Part shown: positions 1 through 6,763 of the stretch, piece by piece | Layout: the number at the start of each line of letters is the position of its first letter | How positions within the stretch are numbered: position 1 is the first letter of the stretch | NCBI RefSeq assembly: GCF_000482725.1 | Contig: NZ_KI519487.1 | Coordinates: forward strand, 1-34,001 | Source of the DNA: Psychromonas arctica DSM 14288 | GTDB lineage: Bacteria; Pseudomonadota; Gammaproteobacteria; Enterobacterales; Psychromonadaceae | Direction of reading: 5' to 3' | Length of the DNA: 34,001 bases | The notes under the pieces: model-generated | What the model saw: the letters and a program-made list of their open reading frames with translations, nothing else | Databases searched by the model: none | Told to the model about the DNA's origin: nothing | Position numbers and translations under genes: made by a program

Positions 1-303
1 GCCTCAATACACCTAACTGGCCTAAGGTTTTGCATTCTGCTTTTTGCCAAACAAGAAGAAGGCTCGGCAAGACTTAGTGATGTAAGAAATGATTTTGAAG
101 AAAATTTGAGTTGCCTGAACTTTGCCAGTAAATTGTGGGGATTATTCAAAGCGTTGATCGCGGGTGCATTAAATGAAATGACAAGTTTAACAAACGTTGA
201 TAAACATGACGTGTTAAACAAAATTGAAAAAATGGTTGTCGATTTTTTTACGCAAGTCATGCAAATGGATAGTTTCACCTTGCGGCAAGAGGCGCTAGAA
301 TGA
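1..303 (+). CDS. C-terminal fragment of an unrecognised protein, cut by the window edge
   Basis: The frame is open from base 1 to the TGA at 301-303, giving about 100 residues, so the true start lies outside the window. A TTG at 106 could start a 65-residue product, but no clear ribosome binding site precedes it and the frame continues upstream. The fragment looks mostly helical and has no signal peptide or catalytic motif. It loosely resembles the C-terminal ligand-binding helices of TetR-type regulators, but this is only an impression. It ends 14 bases from the stop of the truncated, convergent DUF692 gene, so it may lie at a rearrangement junction. Confidence 0.45.
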   Translation, partial: ASIHLTGLRFCILLFAKQEEGSARLSDVRNDFEENLSCLNFASKLWGLFKALIAGALNEMTSLTNVDKHDVLNKIEKMVVDFFTQVMQMDSFTLRQEALE

Positions 304-317
304 TGAAACGTCCACTT

Positions 318-908
318 TTATGGGCTAAAAGTGAACTCCGAAACTTGAGTATTAACCGCAATATTATTAATATCTAACAATATTTTTGCACCAGTACGTT
401 GGCTCAGTGCTGCTAAAAAAGTAGCTTCTGAAATATGACTTTGTTCGAACGTTAAATATGATGACACATTTTCTATAATCAGTGGTCGGCCTAAAAAAGA
501 CTGTACCTTATCTACTTTGATACACATCCTGTCTAAGCTGGCATGCGTATGTTCAATAGGCAGCAAATCACCACTATGTATTAATTGTCCTTGCTGCTGA
601 CCCCAAGTAAAACAGGCATGTTCTGACATTAAAAAAGGGTCAATACTGTCTGTTAGTTTCTTCAAACGCTGCAAATAATCGTTAGGAATATTTTCACGAG
701 AGCCTAAACCCATGGATGTGGAGTGCAGACTGATTGGGTATTTTTCGCGAACTTGGTGTAACACAGATAGCGCAGCACCACCTTCACCAAAAAAATTTTC
801 AGAGTGTACTTCTACAAAATCAACTTGCTTAGCTTGTGTTAATACGTCAGTAAAATGTGGATGCCTTAAACCGACACCAATTAATATATTCTGATTATTT
901 ACTGACAT
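318..908 (-). pseudogene. bufB: Truncated DUF692 multinuclear iron oxidase (BufB-like, bufferin maturation)
   Basis: The 196 residues match the N-terminal two thirds of the DUF692/MNIO family (MbnB, TglH, BufB), which fold as iron-dependent TIM barrels and modify cysteines of RiPP precursors. Visible family motifs are GVGLRHPHF near residue 12, VEVHSENFF near 32, LHSTSMGLG near 61, SEHACFTWG near 95 and IENVSSY near 145. The family is usually about 280 residues. Here it stops at SEFTFSP just after LLDINNIAVNTQ, so the C-terminal part, which carries further conserved His and Asp motifs in the family, is absent. I found no continuation in the other minus-strand frames just past the stop. The ribosome binding site AGGAAAAG precedes ATG 908. 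It lies 93 bases downstream of its presumed substrate gene. The expected partner BufC (DUF2063) is missing. It is probably non-functional, though a short variant cannot be excluded. Confidence 0.75.
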
Positions 909-1001
909 ATTACTTTTCCTATAATTTATAGCCGTTTCATTCAGTTTGAGATCTCTATTTCACTCGTTTTATAGAGTTGTTCTTCATTCTGATTGCTAGG
1001 G

Positions 1002-1277
1002 CTACGAGTTTGCTTTGTAATGCGCTTTCGCTTCAGCTTTTGATAACCCACCAAGTGTAGAACAAGTCCCTTTTGCAACGAGTTTCCACTCACCTTTATC
1101 ATTATCAAGTGATGATTGACCAGCACATGAATGGGTACCTGCTAAATTTGCGCAGTCATTTTGACCTGCCGCTGCGATGCCGTAACACTTTTCTTTACTC
1201 GCTGCTTGTGCAGGCGCCGAAACACCTGCGGCAATAACCGCCGCTAAGGCTGCGCTTGCTAATAATTTATGACTCAT
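1002..1277 (-). CDS. bufA: DUF2282 bufferin-type RiPP precursor
   Basis: This 91-residue protein has a Sec signal peptide (about residues 1-25, ending APAQA) and a small cysteine-bearing mature part. Its spacing is that of DUF2282 bufferin precursors: EKCYGI (Cys31), NDCA (Cys42), HSCAGQS (Cys51) and KGTC (Cys72). In characterised bufferins the cysteines are partly turned into thiooxazoles by BufB (DUF692) with BufC (DUF2063), and the exported peptide binds copper. A good ribosome binding site (AGAGGA) precedes ATG 1277. All four cysteines are intact although the adjacent bufB is truncated and no bufC is present. It may now be exported unmodified, or be modified by an enzyme encoded elsewhere. 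Family assignment is firm; the modification state is inferred. Confidence 0.85.
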   Translation of the reverse strand: MSHKLLASAALAAVIAAGVSAPAQAASKEKCYGIAAAGQNDCANLAGTHSCAGQSSLDNDKGEWKLVAKGTCSTLGGLSKAEAKAHYKANS

Positions 1278-1326
1278 AAAAAAATCCTCTGAAGGTTTAT
1301 TAGTGATGCATTGTTAAATGAAGCAA

Positions 1327-1641
1327 CTAAATATATTGCTCTAACCATTGCATCAATTGGACTGGCGGCATGCCACCGACCTGTTGTGCAATAATCTCGT
1401 TATTTTTTACTAGTAATAGCGTTGGTACGCTTCGTATGCCGTAATCTATCGCGTCATGTTGTGAAGCATCAACATCCACTTTAATGGTGTTAAGGCGTTG
1501 GTTCATTGCATTGGATACATTTTCAACAACAGGTGTCATCGATTGGCAGGGCCCGCACCAAGACGCACTAAAAAAGAGTAGTGAATGTTCGTGCTCTAAT
1601 AATAAATCATCAAGAGAGTCGTTAGCGGTTAGTTGCTTCAT
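1327..1641 (-). CDS. Small thioredoxin-family protein
   Basis: A single thioredoxin domain of 104 residues with the classic active site WCGPC at residues 28-32 and the cis-proline motif SVPT at 71-74. It lacks a signal peptide, so it should act in the cytoplasm as a dithiol-disulfide oxidoreductase. It sits between the YHS gene (29-base gap) and bufA (49-base gap) on the same strand, which suggests co-transcription. In this setting it could keep bufferin precursor cysteines reduced before export, but that is inference; it may be a general thioredoxin. The ribosome binding site before ATG 1641 is weak (GCGAGA). Confidence 0.85.
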   Translation of the reverse strand: MKQLTANDSLDDLLLEHEHSLLFFSASWCGPCQSMTPVVENVSNAMNQRLNTIKVDVDASQHDAIDYGIRSVPTLLLVKNNEIIAQQVGGMPPVQLMQWLEQYI

Positions 1642-1669
1642 GGTTAAATCTCGCTTATTGCTATTAGTG

Positions 1670-2155
1670 TTATTCGTTTATTTTTTCAATTTGAGCTTCA
1701 GTCAAACCTTTAATACCCGTCCAGTTAACTTGTGCGGTTTCAAGGAAACCTGGGACATCTTTTAACCATTGTCTTTGTACATCTTTGTTAAGGTTTAAAT
1801 ATAATTTATCGCCTTTGATATGCCATGCTGTTGGGTCAGTATCAAACTTCTGATTCATCGCTACACCCATCGCACAAAAGCCACCGTATTGTGGAGCATA
1901 CTTAGCCGGCGTTGCTTTAAATAAATCACGGTTATCGGCATTTGAAAAGTGGTAGATAGCACCATTGTAAGCGGCTGTATATTTGTCAGAGCCTTTAGTC
2001 GGTGCACCTTTAGTAAAGTATGAAACGGTATCGTAGCCCTGAATTGCTAGGTCGTTACTATTTGCATTAACTTCAATGTTGGCTGCAAAACTGAAGCTGC
2101 TGACTAACAGTGCAGAGCTTATTAGTGTGGATTTGATGAGTGATGAAAGTGTCAT
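1670..2155 (-). CDS. Secreted YHS-domain protein
   Basis: The protein has 161 residues with a Sec signal peptide at about 1-24 (ends SFSFA) and a YHS-type domain across residues 35-125. Recognisable parts are DTVSYFTKG, AAYNGAIYHFSN and the GGFCAMGVAMNQK segment with the single cysteine, ending in LYLNLN. YHS domains are small, often metal-linked modules; secreted versions of this kind are common and mostly uncharacterised. A strong GGAGAAA ribosome binding site precedes ATG 2155. It is the first gene of the minus-strand run YHS-thioredoxin-bufA-bufB, and is divergent from the AraC-type regulator. A periplasmic metal-related role fits the neighbours but is not shown. Confidence 0.85.
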   Translation of the reverse strand: MTLSSLIKSTLISSALLVSSFSFAANIEVNANSNDLAIQGYDTVSYFTKGAPTKGSDKYTAAYNGAIYHFSNADNRDLFKATPAKYAPQYGGFCAMGVAMNQKFDTDPTAWHIKGDKLYLNLNKDVQRQWLKDVPGFLETAQVNWTGIKGLTEAQIEKINE

Positions 2156-2230
2156 TGTATTTCTCCATGTTTAATAACGATAGTTTTAAATTAAGTCAGG
2201 ACAGATGCTGGCTTGGTTAATAATATAAGG

Positions 2231-2287
2231 CTTTCAATCTAGTGAAAGGGATGACATAGTCCATAGTTTGAACCCAATCGTCCAAAG
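2231..2287. promoter_or_regulatory. Candidate operator region: palindrome plus two direct repeats 21 bp apart
   Basis: The divergent gap between the YHS gene and the AraC-type gene holds a perfect inverted repeat CTTTCA-N6-TGAAAG (2231-2248). It also holds a direct repeat GTCCATAG / GTCCAAAG at 2259-2266 and 2280-2287. The 21-base offset is two helical turns, as expected for half-sites of AraC-type proteins. The second repeat ends just before the ribosome binding site of the regulator gene, which would fit autoregulation. Function is inferred. Confidence 0.35.
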
Positions 2288-2307
2288 TGGTCAGGGAGAG
2301 AGTAACA

Positions 2308-3129
2308 ATGGATCAACTTTCAATTATCTTGAAGCGGTTTTCGATGAACACGGAAGTCTTTTTTACTGGCAATTTGTGTGGCATTAGTCATTTTGATAAA
2401 CAACCTAATCAAGGCCATTTACACCTTTTACAGGCAGGTGAGTTAACGCTTATTGATGAGCTGGGCAAATCTCAATTGTTTAATCAGCCGACGGTATTAT
2501 TTATTCCTTTACCACATACTCATCGTATTGTTGGTAATCCTAATAATCCACCGAAGTTGGTCTGTGCTAATGTAATTTATAATGAAACAACATCTAATCC
2601 GATTGCAGAAGCTCTGCCTACCTTGCTGCATTTTAATCTCAATGATTGTCCTAAAATAAAACAGACGTCACTGGCATTATTTGAAGAGGCTTTTGAAGAT
2701 AGATGCGGTCGATTACCTATGATTAACTCCCTGACGGATATTTTTATTATTTATATTCTTAGGCATGTATTGAGTCATAAAATGATCAAGCATGGTTTAT
2801 TAGCTGGATTATCTCACCCTCAAATTTCTAAAGTTATCTTAGCTATCCAAGATGCGCCCGAGCGGCAATGGGGGTTAGAGGAGATGGCAGAACTGGCATT
2901 AATGTCACGTTCTAAATTTTCTGAATTATTTAAACGCCTTGTTGGTCAAAGCCCTGGAGACTATGTTATTGATTGGCGAATTATTGTAGCGAAAAGTTTA
3001 TTAAAGAAAAATAAGTCAGTGTCATTAGTCGCCAATGCAGTGGGTTATGAGAACGGGTCTGCACTTGCTCGCGTCTTTAGAAAAAAACTAGGTATGTCAC
3101 CTAAGGAATGGCTGGAAAAAATGAAGTGA
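2308..3129 (+). CDS. AraC-family transcriptional regulator with cupin-type N-terminus
   Basis: The protein has 273 residues. The N-terminal half (about 1-160) resembles the cupin-like sensor domain of one AraC subgroup (FTGNLCGISHF, HLHLLQAGELTLID, PHTHRIVG). The C-terminal 100 residues form the double helix-turn-helix (LALMSRSKFSELFKRL, then SLVANAVGYENGS and FRKKLGMSPKEWL). I chose ATG 2308 rather than the in-frame GTG 2287, because AGGGAGAG sits 8 bases before 2308 and overlaps the longer reading. It is divergent from the YHS-thioredoxin-bufferin run and is the obvious candidate to control it, and perhaps itself. The ligand is unknown. Confidence 0.85.
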   Translation: MDQLSIILKRFSMNTEVFFTGNLCGISHFDKQPNQGHLHLLQAGELTLIDELGKSQLFNQPTVLFIPLPHTHRIVGNPNNPPKLVCANVIYNETTSNPIAEALPTLLHFNLNDCPKIKQTSLALFEEAFEDRCGRLPMINSLTDIFIIYILRHVLSHKMIKHGLLAGLSHPQISKVILAIQDAPERQWGLEEMAELALMSRSKFSELFKRLVGQSPGDYVIDWRIIVAKSLLKKNKSVSLVANAVGYENGSALARVFRKKLGMSPKEWLEKMK

Positions 3130-3244
3130 TTCAATGCATGAAAATAGAGGTCGAAAATTCTGTAGTAGGAAACTAGATCCTAAGAATAGAAAGTCTACAG
3201 CGATAAGATTGTAAGTATTAAGCTGTAAAATGATGGGTTGGAAA

Positions 3245-3272
3245 TATAGAGTAGCTGTAAAGCTACTCTATA
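3245..3272. terminator. Hairpin between convergent araC-type and PEP-CTERM genes
   Basis: There is a perfect 12-bp stem (arms 3245-3256 and 3261-3272) with a GTAA loop between two convergent genes. A second weaker stem AATAGCT/AGCTATT lies at 3287-3310. Neither has a strong T-run, so termination in both directions is plausible but not certain. Confidence 0.45.
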
Positions 3273-3318
3273 AAAGGCAATGCGAGAATAGCTATTTTAT
3301 AACAGCTATTTGATAAAG

Positions 3319-3900
3319 TTAGGCTTTACGACGACGCGCGGCTACTAAGCTAATTAAGCCTAAACCAAATAAGGCCATTGCACCAGGTGCAGGAACTGAA
3401 GCAATTTTTGCGACTTCAGTTGCTTGTGTACCATTTCTTAATACACCGTAAGTAAGTAGAGTCGCTGCACCAGTGTTTTCCCAGAACAACAAATCAAAAG
3501 ATACTAAACCAGTATCTGCAAAGCTAATCAGCCCGCTACTTCTTTTAGCTGTATTTGCATTGTAGGTATAGACTGGATTACCCGCTAGACTAACTATCAT
3601 GCCATCATCGTGGAAAAACTTCAGTGCAGAATATAAAGAAGTGTCAACAAAACCTGTTGCAGTTAATACAAACGTTTGATTATGACCATTATCAAATCCA
3701 GGCGCTCCATCTGCTGCAGCATCGCTGTAAAAAATATTATCACTTTCAAATGAAGATGTTGAGGCAGTTGCGCTATCAATAACTGCTTGAGATTGTGCAA
3801 TATTGCTTAAAGATGAGTTTGTCTCATAGATATTAATAAGAGCTGCATTTGCGTTTAAAGCCATTAGTGAAGTAACGGCTGCTATGATGATTTTTTTCAT
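3319..3900 (-). CDS. PEP-CTERM sorting-domain surface protein
   Basis: The protein has 193 residues with a Sec signal peptide (about 1-19, MKKIIIA... ending NANA) and a C-terminal sorting tail at residues 169-193. The tail has a VPAPGAMALFG motif, a hydrophobic helix (LGLISLVAA) and a final RRRKA. This is the tripartite PEP-CTERM signal that is cleaved by exosortase. The body is rich in Ser, Ala, Asn and Asp and has no cysteine, typical for an exported, exopolysaccharide-linked protein. A good AAAGGAA ribosome binding site precedes ATG 3900. No exosortase or polysaccharide genes are nearby, so the sorting machinery must lie elsewhere. The specific role is unknown. Confidence 0.85.
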   Translation of the reverse strand: MKKIIIAAVTSLMALNANAALINIYETNSSLSNIAQSQAVIDSATASTSSFESDNIFYSDAAADGAPGFDNGHNQTFVLTATGFVDTSLYSALKFFHDDGMIVSLAGNPVYTYNANTAKRSSGLISFADTGLVSFDLLFWENTGAATLLTYGVLRNGTQATEVAKIASVPAPGAMALFGLGLISLVAARRRKA

Positions 3901-4234
3901 GAAATTGATTCCTTTCGTTGTTAGGTTGTTTTTATAATACTCATTAATGATTAACTAGTATTGAGTATATATTGCATAGTAAAGCAGTAATCATGCCAAT
4001 ATGATAATATGTTAAAATTCAGGTTCTTACTGAGTTGCCGTATGATCTCTGTTTTAATGTGTAAATTTATTCGTCATAAATGCTTATTTTTATACAACGG
4101 CTTCTGCTGCATTTATTACAGGTGTTGCCGATCATAAAAAATTTGACGGTACAAAAATAATGTTCATAAAACACAGGTAAAGTATTTAGCGATATCAGCA
4201 CTTGTATTATTAAGCATAAAATAGGTGCTTTATA
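3901..4234. other. AT-rich divergent intergenic region
   Basis: This stretch separates the PEP-CTERM gene from the cobalamin leader. It is AT-rich and must contain the PEP-CTERM promoter, but I see no convincing gene, repeat or structured RNA in it. Confidence 0.5.
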
Positions 4235-4264
4235 TTGACTGTTTGACCTGTATCAAGTTATGGT
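4235..4264 (+). promoter_or_regulatory. Candidate sigma-70 promoter of the cobalamin locus
   Basis: TTGACT (4235-4240) and TATGGT (4259-4264) are separated by 18 bases and lie about 65 bases before the riboswitch core. The -10 is imperfect, and the FNR-like box overlaps it, so an alternative activated start nearer 4290 is possible. Confidence 0.3.
4243..4256 (+). promoter_or_regulatory. FNR-like box
   Basis: TTGACCTGTATCAA matches the FNR consensus TTGAT-N4-ATCAA at nine of ten positions. If it acted as a class II activator site (centred at -41.5), transcription would begin near 4291, shortly before the riboswitch. This would couple the oxygen-independent cobalamin pathway to anaerobiosis. 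CRP-type binding is an alternative. Confidence 0.4.
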
Positions 4265-4327
4265 TCTGCCTCCTTTGGATATCGTGTTAAAACGATGCAT
4301 TTGTAGTGGTCATTAATCCCGTTATAT

Positions 4328-4490
4328 CGGTTACCATCACATCTGTTTGGGAACTTGGTTAAAGACCAAGGCTGCCCCCGCAACGGTAGAGCAATATTTA
4401 TTGATTTTGCTGAGCCCGGATACCAAACCTCTGGATGATACTTGCTTTTGACGCAAGTACCGTGGTGTTGCGGAGGGCTTCACCGGCTGG
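4328..4490 (+). promoter_or_regulatory. Cobalamin riboswitch
   Basis: The conserved cobalamin aptamer core is present: GGGAAC followed by the stem-loop TTGGTTAAAGACCAA, the L5 box GCTGCCCCCGCAACGGTA (4371-4388), and GAGCCCGGATACC (4412-4424). GTTTGG (4345-4350) can pair with CCAAAC (4423-4428). Downstream, hairpin GGTG/CACC (4464-4467 with 4481-4484) carries a loop TTGCGGAGGGCTT. Bases 4467-4478 of that region complement L5 (4374-4384) with one bulge, which is the expected L5-L13 kissing contact. It precedes a cobalt-transport operon, so high cobalamin should turn the operon off. Confidence 0.93.
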
Positions 4491-4546
4491 TTTATCTTTA
4501 TTAAGCATATTGGCAACAGTCATGTATTGCTTATTCTAGGTGTTCC

Positions 4547-4588
4547 ATCTCCTCCACAACTTCGCCTGTTCATTAATCAGACGGAGAT
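4547..4588 (+). promoter_or_regulatory. Possible SD-sequestering stem (expression platform)
   Basis: ATCTCC (4547-4552) is complementary to GGAGAT (4583-4588), which contains the Shine-Dalgarno sequence of the first transporter gene. The stem is followed by a short T-run (4588-4592). It could mask the ribosome binding site or act as a terminator under riboswitch control. The stem is only six pairs, so this is tentative. Confidence 0.3.
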
Positions 4589-4594
4589 TTTTCT

Positions 4595-5413
4595 GTGTTA
4601 ACCTTTAAAAAACTAAAACAATTTTCTAATCCCTTCATTTTAGCCGTAACCTGTATGCTTTCATTTTCGGCCAATGCTCATTTCCAAATGCTTTACACCC
4701 CTGAATTGTTACATGCAAAAGGCGGGGCAATCAGCTTTAAAATGCCTTTTACACATCCAGCTGCAAGCGGACATGTGATGGCTGTGGATAAACCTGAAGC
4801 TTTTTACATGATTAAAAAAGGTAAAAAGACCGACCTTATTGACACGGTTACTGATATTGAGTGGGAAAGCGCAGTTGATAAAGGCCATGCTTATCAGGCA
4901 GATGTGAAGTTACGTGGTTTAGGTGATTATGTCTTTATTGCACAGCCTTCTCCTTATTTTGAAGCAGAAGAAGATATTTATATTCAACAAATCACCAAAA
5001 CAATTGTGAATGTTGGTAACCTCCCTACAGACTGGAATAAAGACATTGGGTTAACGGCTGAAATAGTGCCACTCACTAAACCTTATGCTATTTATGAAGG
5101 CGGTATTTTTAGTGCGGTAGTGAAGTCTAATGGCAAGCCAGTTCCATTTGCTGCTGTTGAAGTCGAATTTATGAATTATGTACCGGATATGCAAAATAAT
5201 CATTTTGCTAAAGAACCGATCATGACACCGCCTTCGGATATTTTTGTAACTCAGACTATCTACACCGATGCGAACGGCACCTTCCACTTTTCATTATTAA
5301 AAGCAGGGCAGTGGGGATTTGCCGCGTTAGGTATAGGAGAAAAAACAACTTATCAAGGTAAAGCGTTATCACAAGACGCGGTTATTTGGGTGCAAGCGAC
5401 TAAGTTACCATAG
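4595..5413 (+). CDS. DUF4198 periplasmic component of ECF cobalt transporter (NikK/CbtK-like)
   Basis: The protein has 272 residues with a signal peptide of 28 residues (ends FSANA). The mature N-terminus is HFQMLYTP, typical of DUF4198 proteins linked to nickel/cobalt ECF transporters, so the exposed N-terminal His is a possible metal ligand. The body is beta-rich, with a C-terminal Ig-like part (DANGTFHFSLLKAGQWGFAAL). The start is GTG 4595 with an ACGGAGA ribosome binding site 7 bases upstream; no ATG fits the signal peptide. It is the first gene after the cobalamin riboswitch, followed 67 bases later by cbiM. Cobalt rather than nickel is inferred from the riboswitch and the downstream cobalamin genes. 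Confidence 0.85.
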   Translation: MLTFKKLKQFSNPFILAVTCMLSFSANAHFQMLYTPELLHAKGGAISFKMPFTHPAASGHVMAVDKPEAFYMIKKGKKTDLIDTVTDIEWESAVDKGHAYQADVKLRGLGDYVFIAQPSPYFEAEEDIYIQQITKTIVNVGNLPTDWNKDIGLTAEIVPLTKPYAIYEGGIFSAVVKSNGKPVPFAAVEVEFMNYVPDMQNNHFAKEPIMTPPSDIFVTQTIYTDANGTFHFSLLKAGQWGFAALGIGEKTTYQGKALSQDAVIWVQATKLP

Positions 5414-5480
5414 CCTTTGTAGCGTTAGCTTTTATAGGCGCAACGTATTACTTAGACGTATCACTTTAAACGGATAAATT

Positions 5481-6089
5481 ATGCATATTGTTGATGGTGC
5501 TCTGTCAGTACCGGTATTAGTCAGTGGCGCAGTTTTGGCTGTTGTCGGTGTTTTTATTGGTCTAAAAAAAATGGACTATGACCACCTGCCATTGGTGGGC
5601 GTATTAGCTTCTGTATTTTTTATTGCTTCTTATATCCATTTACCCTTGGGCTTTTCTAGTGTGCATTTAATTATGAATGGACTACTCGGCATTATTTTAG
5701 GCTGGGTTGCTTTTCCGGCATTATTAGTGGCATTGCTATTACAGGTTATTTTCTTTGGCTTTGGCGGTTTACTCGTATTGGGTGTTAATACCGTCAATAT
5801 CGCGTTACCGGCAGTGATTATTTATTATCTTTGTTACAAAGGCATTCGCCATGAAAGTGCTAAAGTTGCAGCTATTTGGGGCGCGATTGGCGGTGCTGGC
5901 GCCATTATCATTACCTCGGTGATGGTGGCTTTTTCATTAGCGTTATCGGGTGAGTCATTTGTATTAGCGGCAAAAGCAGTATTACCTGCGCATATTCCTA
6001 TTATGATCGTGGAAGGTTTTGTTTCTTATGCTGCAGTCTATTTAATTCATACGGTAAAACCTGAGTTTATTACTAAGGAAAAAAGTTAA
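5481..6089 (+). CDS. cbiM: CbiM, substrate-binding S component of ECF cobalt transporter
   Basis: This 202-residue integral membrane protein begins MHIVDGALS. The Met-His start is the hallmark of CbiM/NikM proteins, where the N-terminal amine and His2 help coordinate Co2+ or Ni2+. Six to seven hydrophobic segments follow, including the HLPLGFSSVHLIMNGLLG region (about 53-70) with metal-related histidines. No CbiN gene follows; instead a NikL-like gene overlaps its stop by one base. This gives the K-M-L-Q-O arrangement described mainly for nickel systems. The riboswitch upstream argues for cobalt. Confidence 0.92.
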   Translation: MHIVDGALSVPVLVSGAVLAVVGVFIGLKKMDYDHLPLVGVLASVFFIASYIHLPLGFSSVHLIMNGLLGIILGWVAFPALLVALLLQVIFFGFGGLLVLGVNTVNIALPAVIIYYLCYKGIRHESAKVAAIWGAIGGAGAIIITSVMVAFSLALSGESFVLAAKAVLPAHIPIMIVEGFVSYAAVYLIHTVKPEFITKEKS

Positions 6090-6763
6090 TGAAAAGATTT
6101 TATTCATTATTTATTTTATTGCCTTTTTTATGGTCACTGACAATGAATGCTTTAGCGCATAATGTCGTCGGTGGTGTTTACGTCAATGGTTTTGATATTG
6201 AAGGTGAAGCTGGTTTTTCTAATGGTGCGATGGCTAATGCGGGGACGTTGGTTAAAGTGTCTGATCAGTCGGGGACGCCGCTGGGGGAAGTGGTGACTGA
6301 TGAAGATGGCTTTTTTATATTCACTGCTAGAAAACGTATTAATCATGTGTTTGAAATAAATATGGGAGCGGGGCATACGTTAAAAATGCTATTACCTGCT
6401 GAAGAGTTGCCTGAAGATCTAGACAATATTGTGAATAATAATATTAACAGTGGCAATAGTGCCAATAGCAGCAATATAGATACTTCTAGCGCCGCTACCT
6501 CTGCGTCTAAAACGTCTGTAAATACTAAAACAAGTACAATCACTAGCCAAAATATGAATAATGTGCCGATGTTAAGCGCCCAAATTACGCCATTAATGTT
6601 AGATAAAGCGATTGCTAAACAGATAAAACCTTTACGCAAAGAGATCCAAGCATTAAAAGAAAAATCAGGGTTCCGCGATATGATCGGTGGTATTGGCTAT
6701 ATCTTTGGTTTGCTGGGATTGGTGGCTTTTTTACGTGAACGTAAATTAAAGGCTAACAAGTAA
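6089..6763 (+). CDS. NikL/CbiL-like accessory protein of ECF metal transporter
   Basis: The protein has 224 residues. A signal peptide of about 23 residues ends ALA, leaving a mature N-terminus HNVVGGVYV, again with His first. A small beta domain (about 24-112) is followed by a Ser/Asn/Thr-rich low-complexity linker (about 120-155), a charged helix (about 175-192) and one C-terminal transmembrane segment (about 198-216, MIGGIGYIFGLLGLVAF) ending in Arg/Lys. This layout fits the single-span L components that replace CbiN in some ECF transporters. ATG 6089 overlaps the cbiM stop and the next gene overlaps this stop, so translation is likely coupled. Confidence 0.8.
   Translation: MKRFYSLFILLPFLWSLTMNALAHNVVGGVYVNGFDIEGEAGFSNGAMANAGTLVKVSDQSGTPLGEVVTDEDGFFIFTARKRINHVFEINMGAGHTLKMLLPAEELPEDLDNIVNNNINSGNSANSSNIDTSSAATSASKTSVNTKTSTITSQNMNNVPMLSAQITPLMLDKAIAKQIKPLRKEIQALKEKSGFRDMIGGIGYIFGLLGLVAFLRERKLKANK

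Noticed and set aside
941-1126. 61-residue minus-strand frame overlapping bufA
   Set aside because: It is out of frame with bufA, has no family resemblance and no ribosome binding site; a shadow frame.
2287-2307. GTG 2287 as start of the AraC-type gene
   Set aside because: The Shine-Dalgarno AGGGAGAG lies inside this extension and is placed for ATG 2308.
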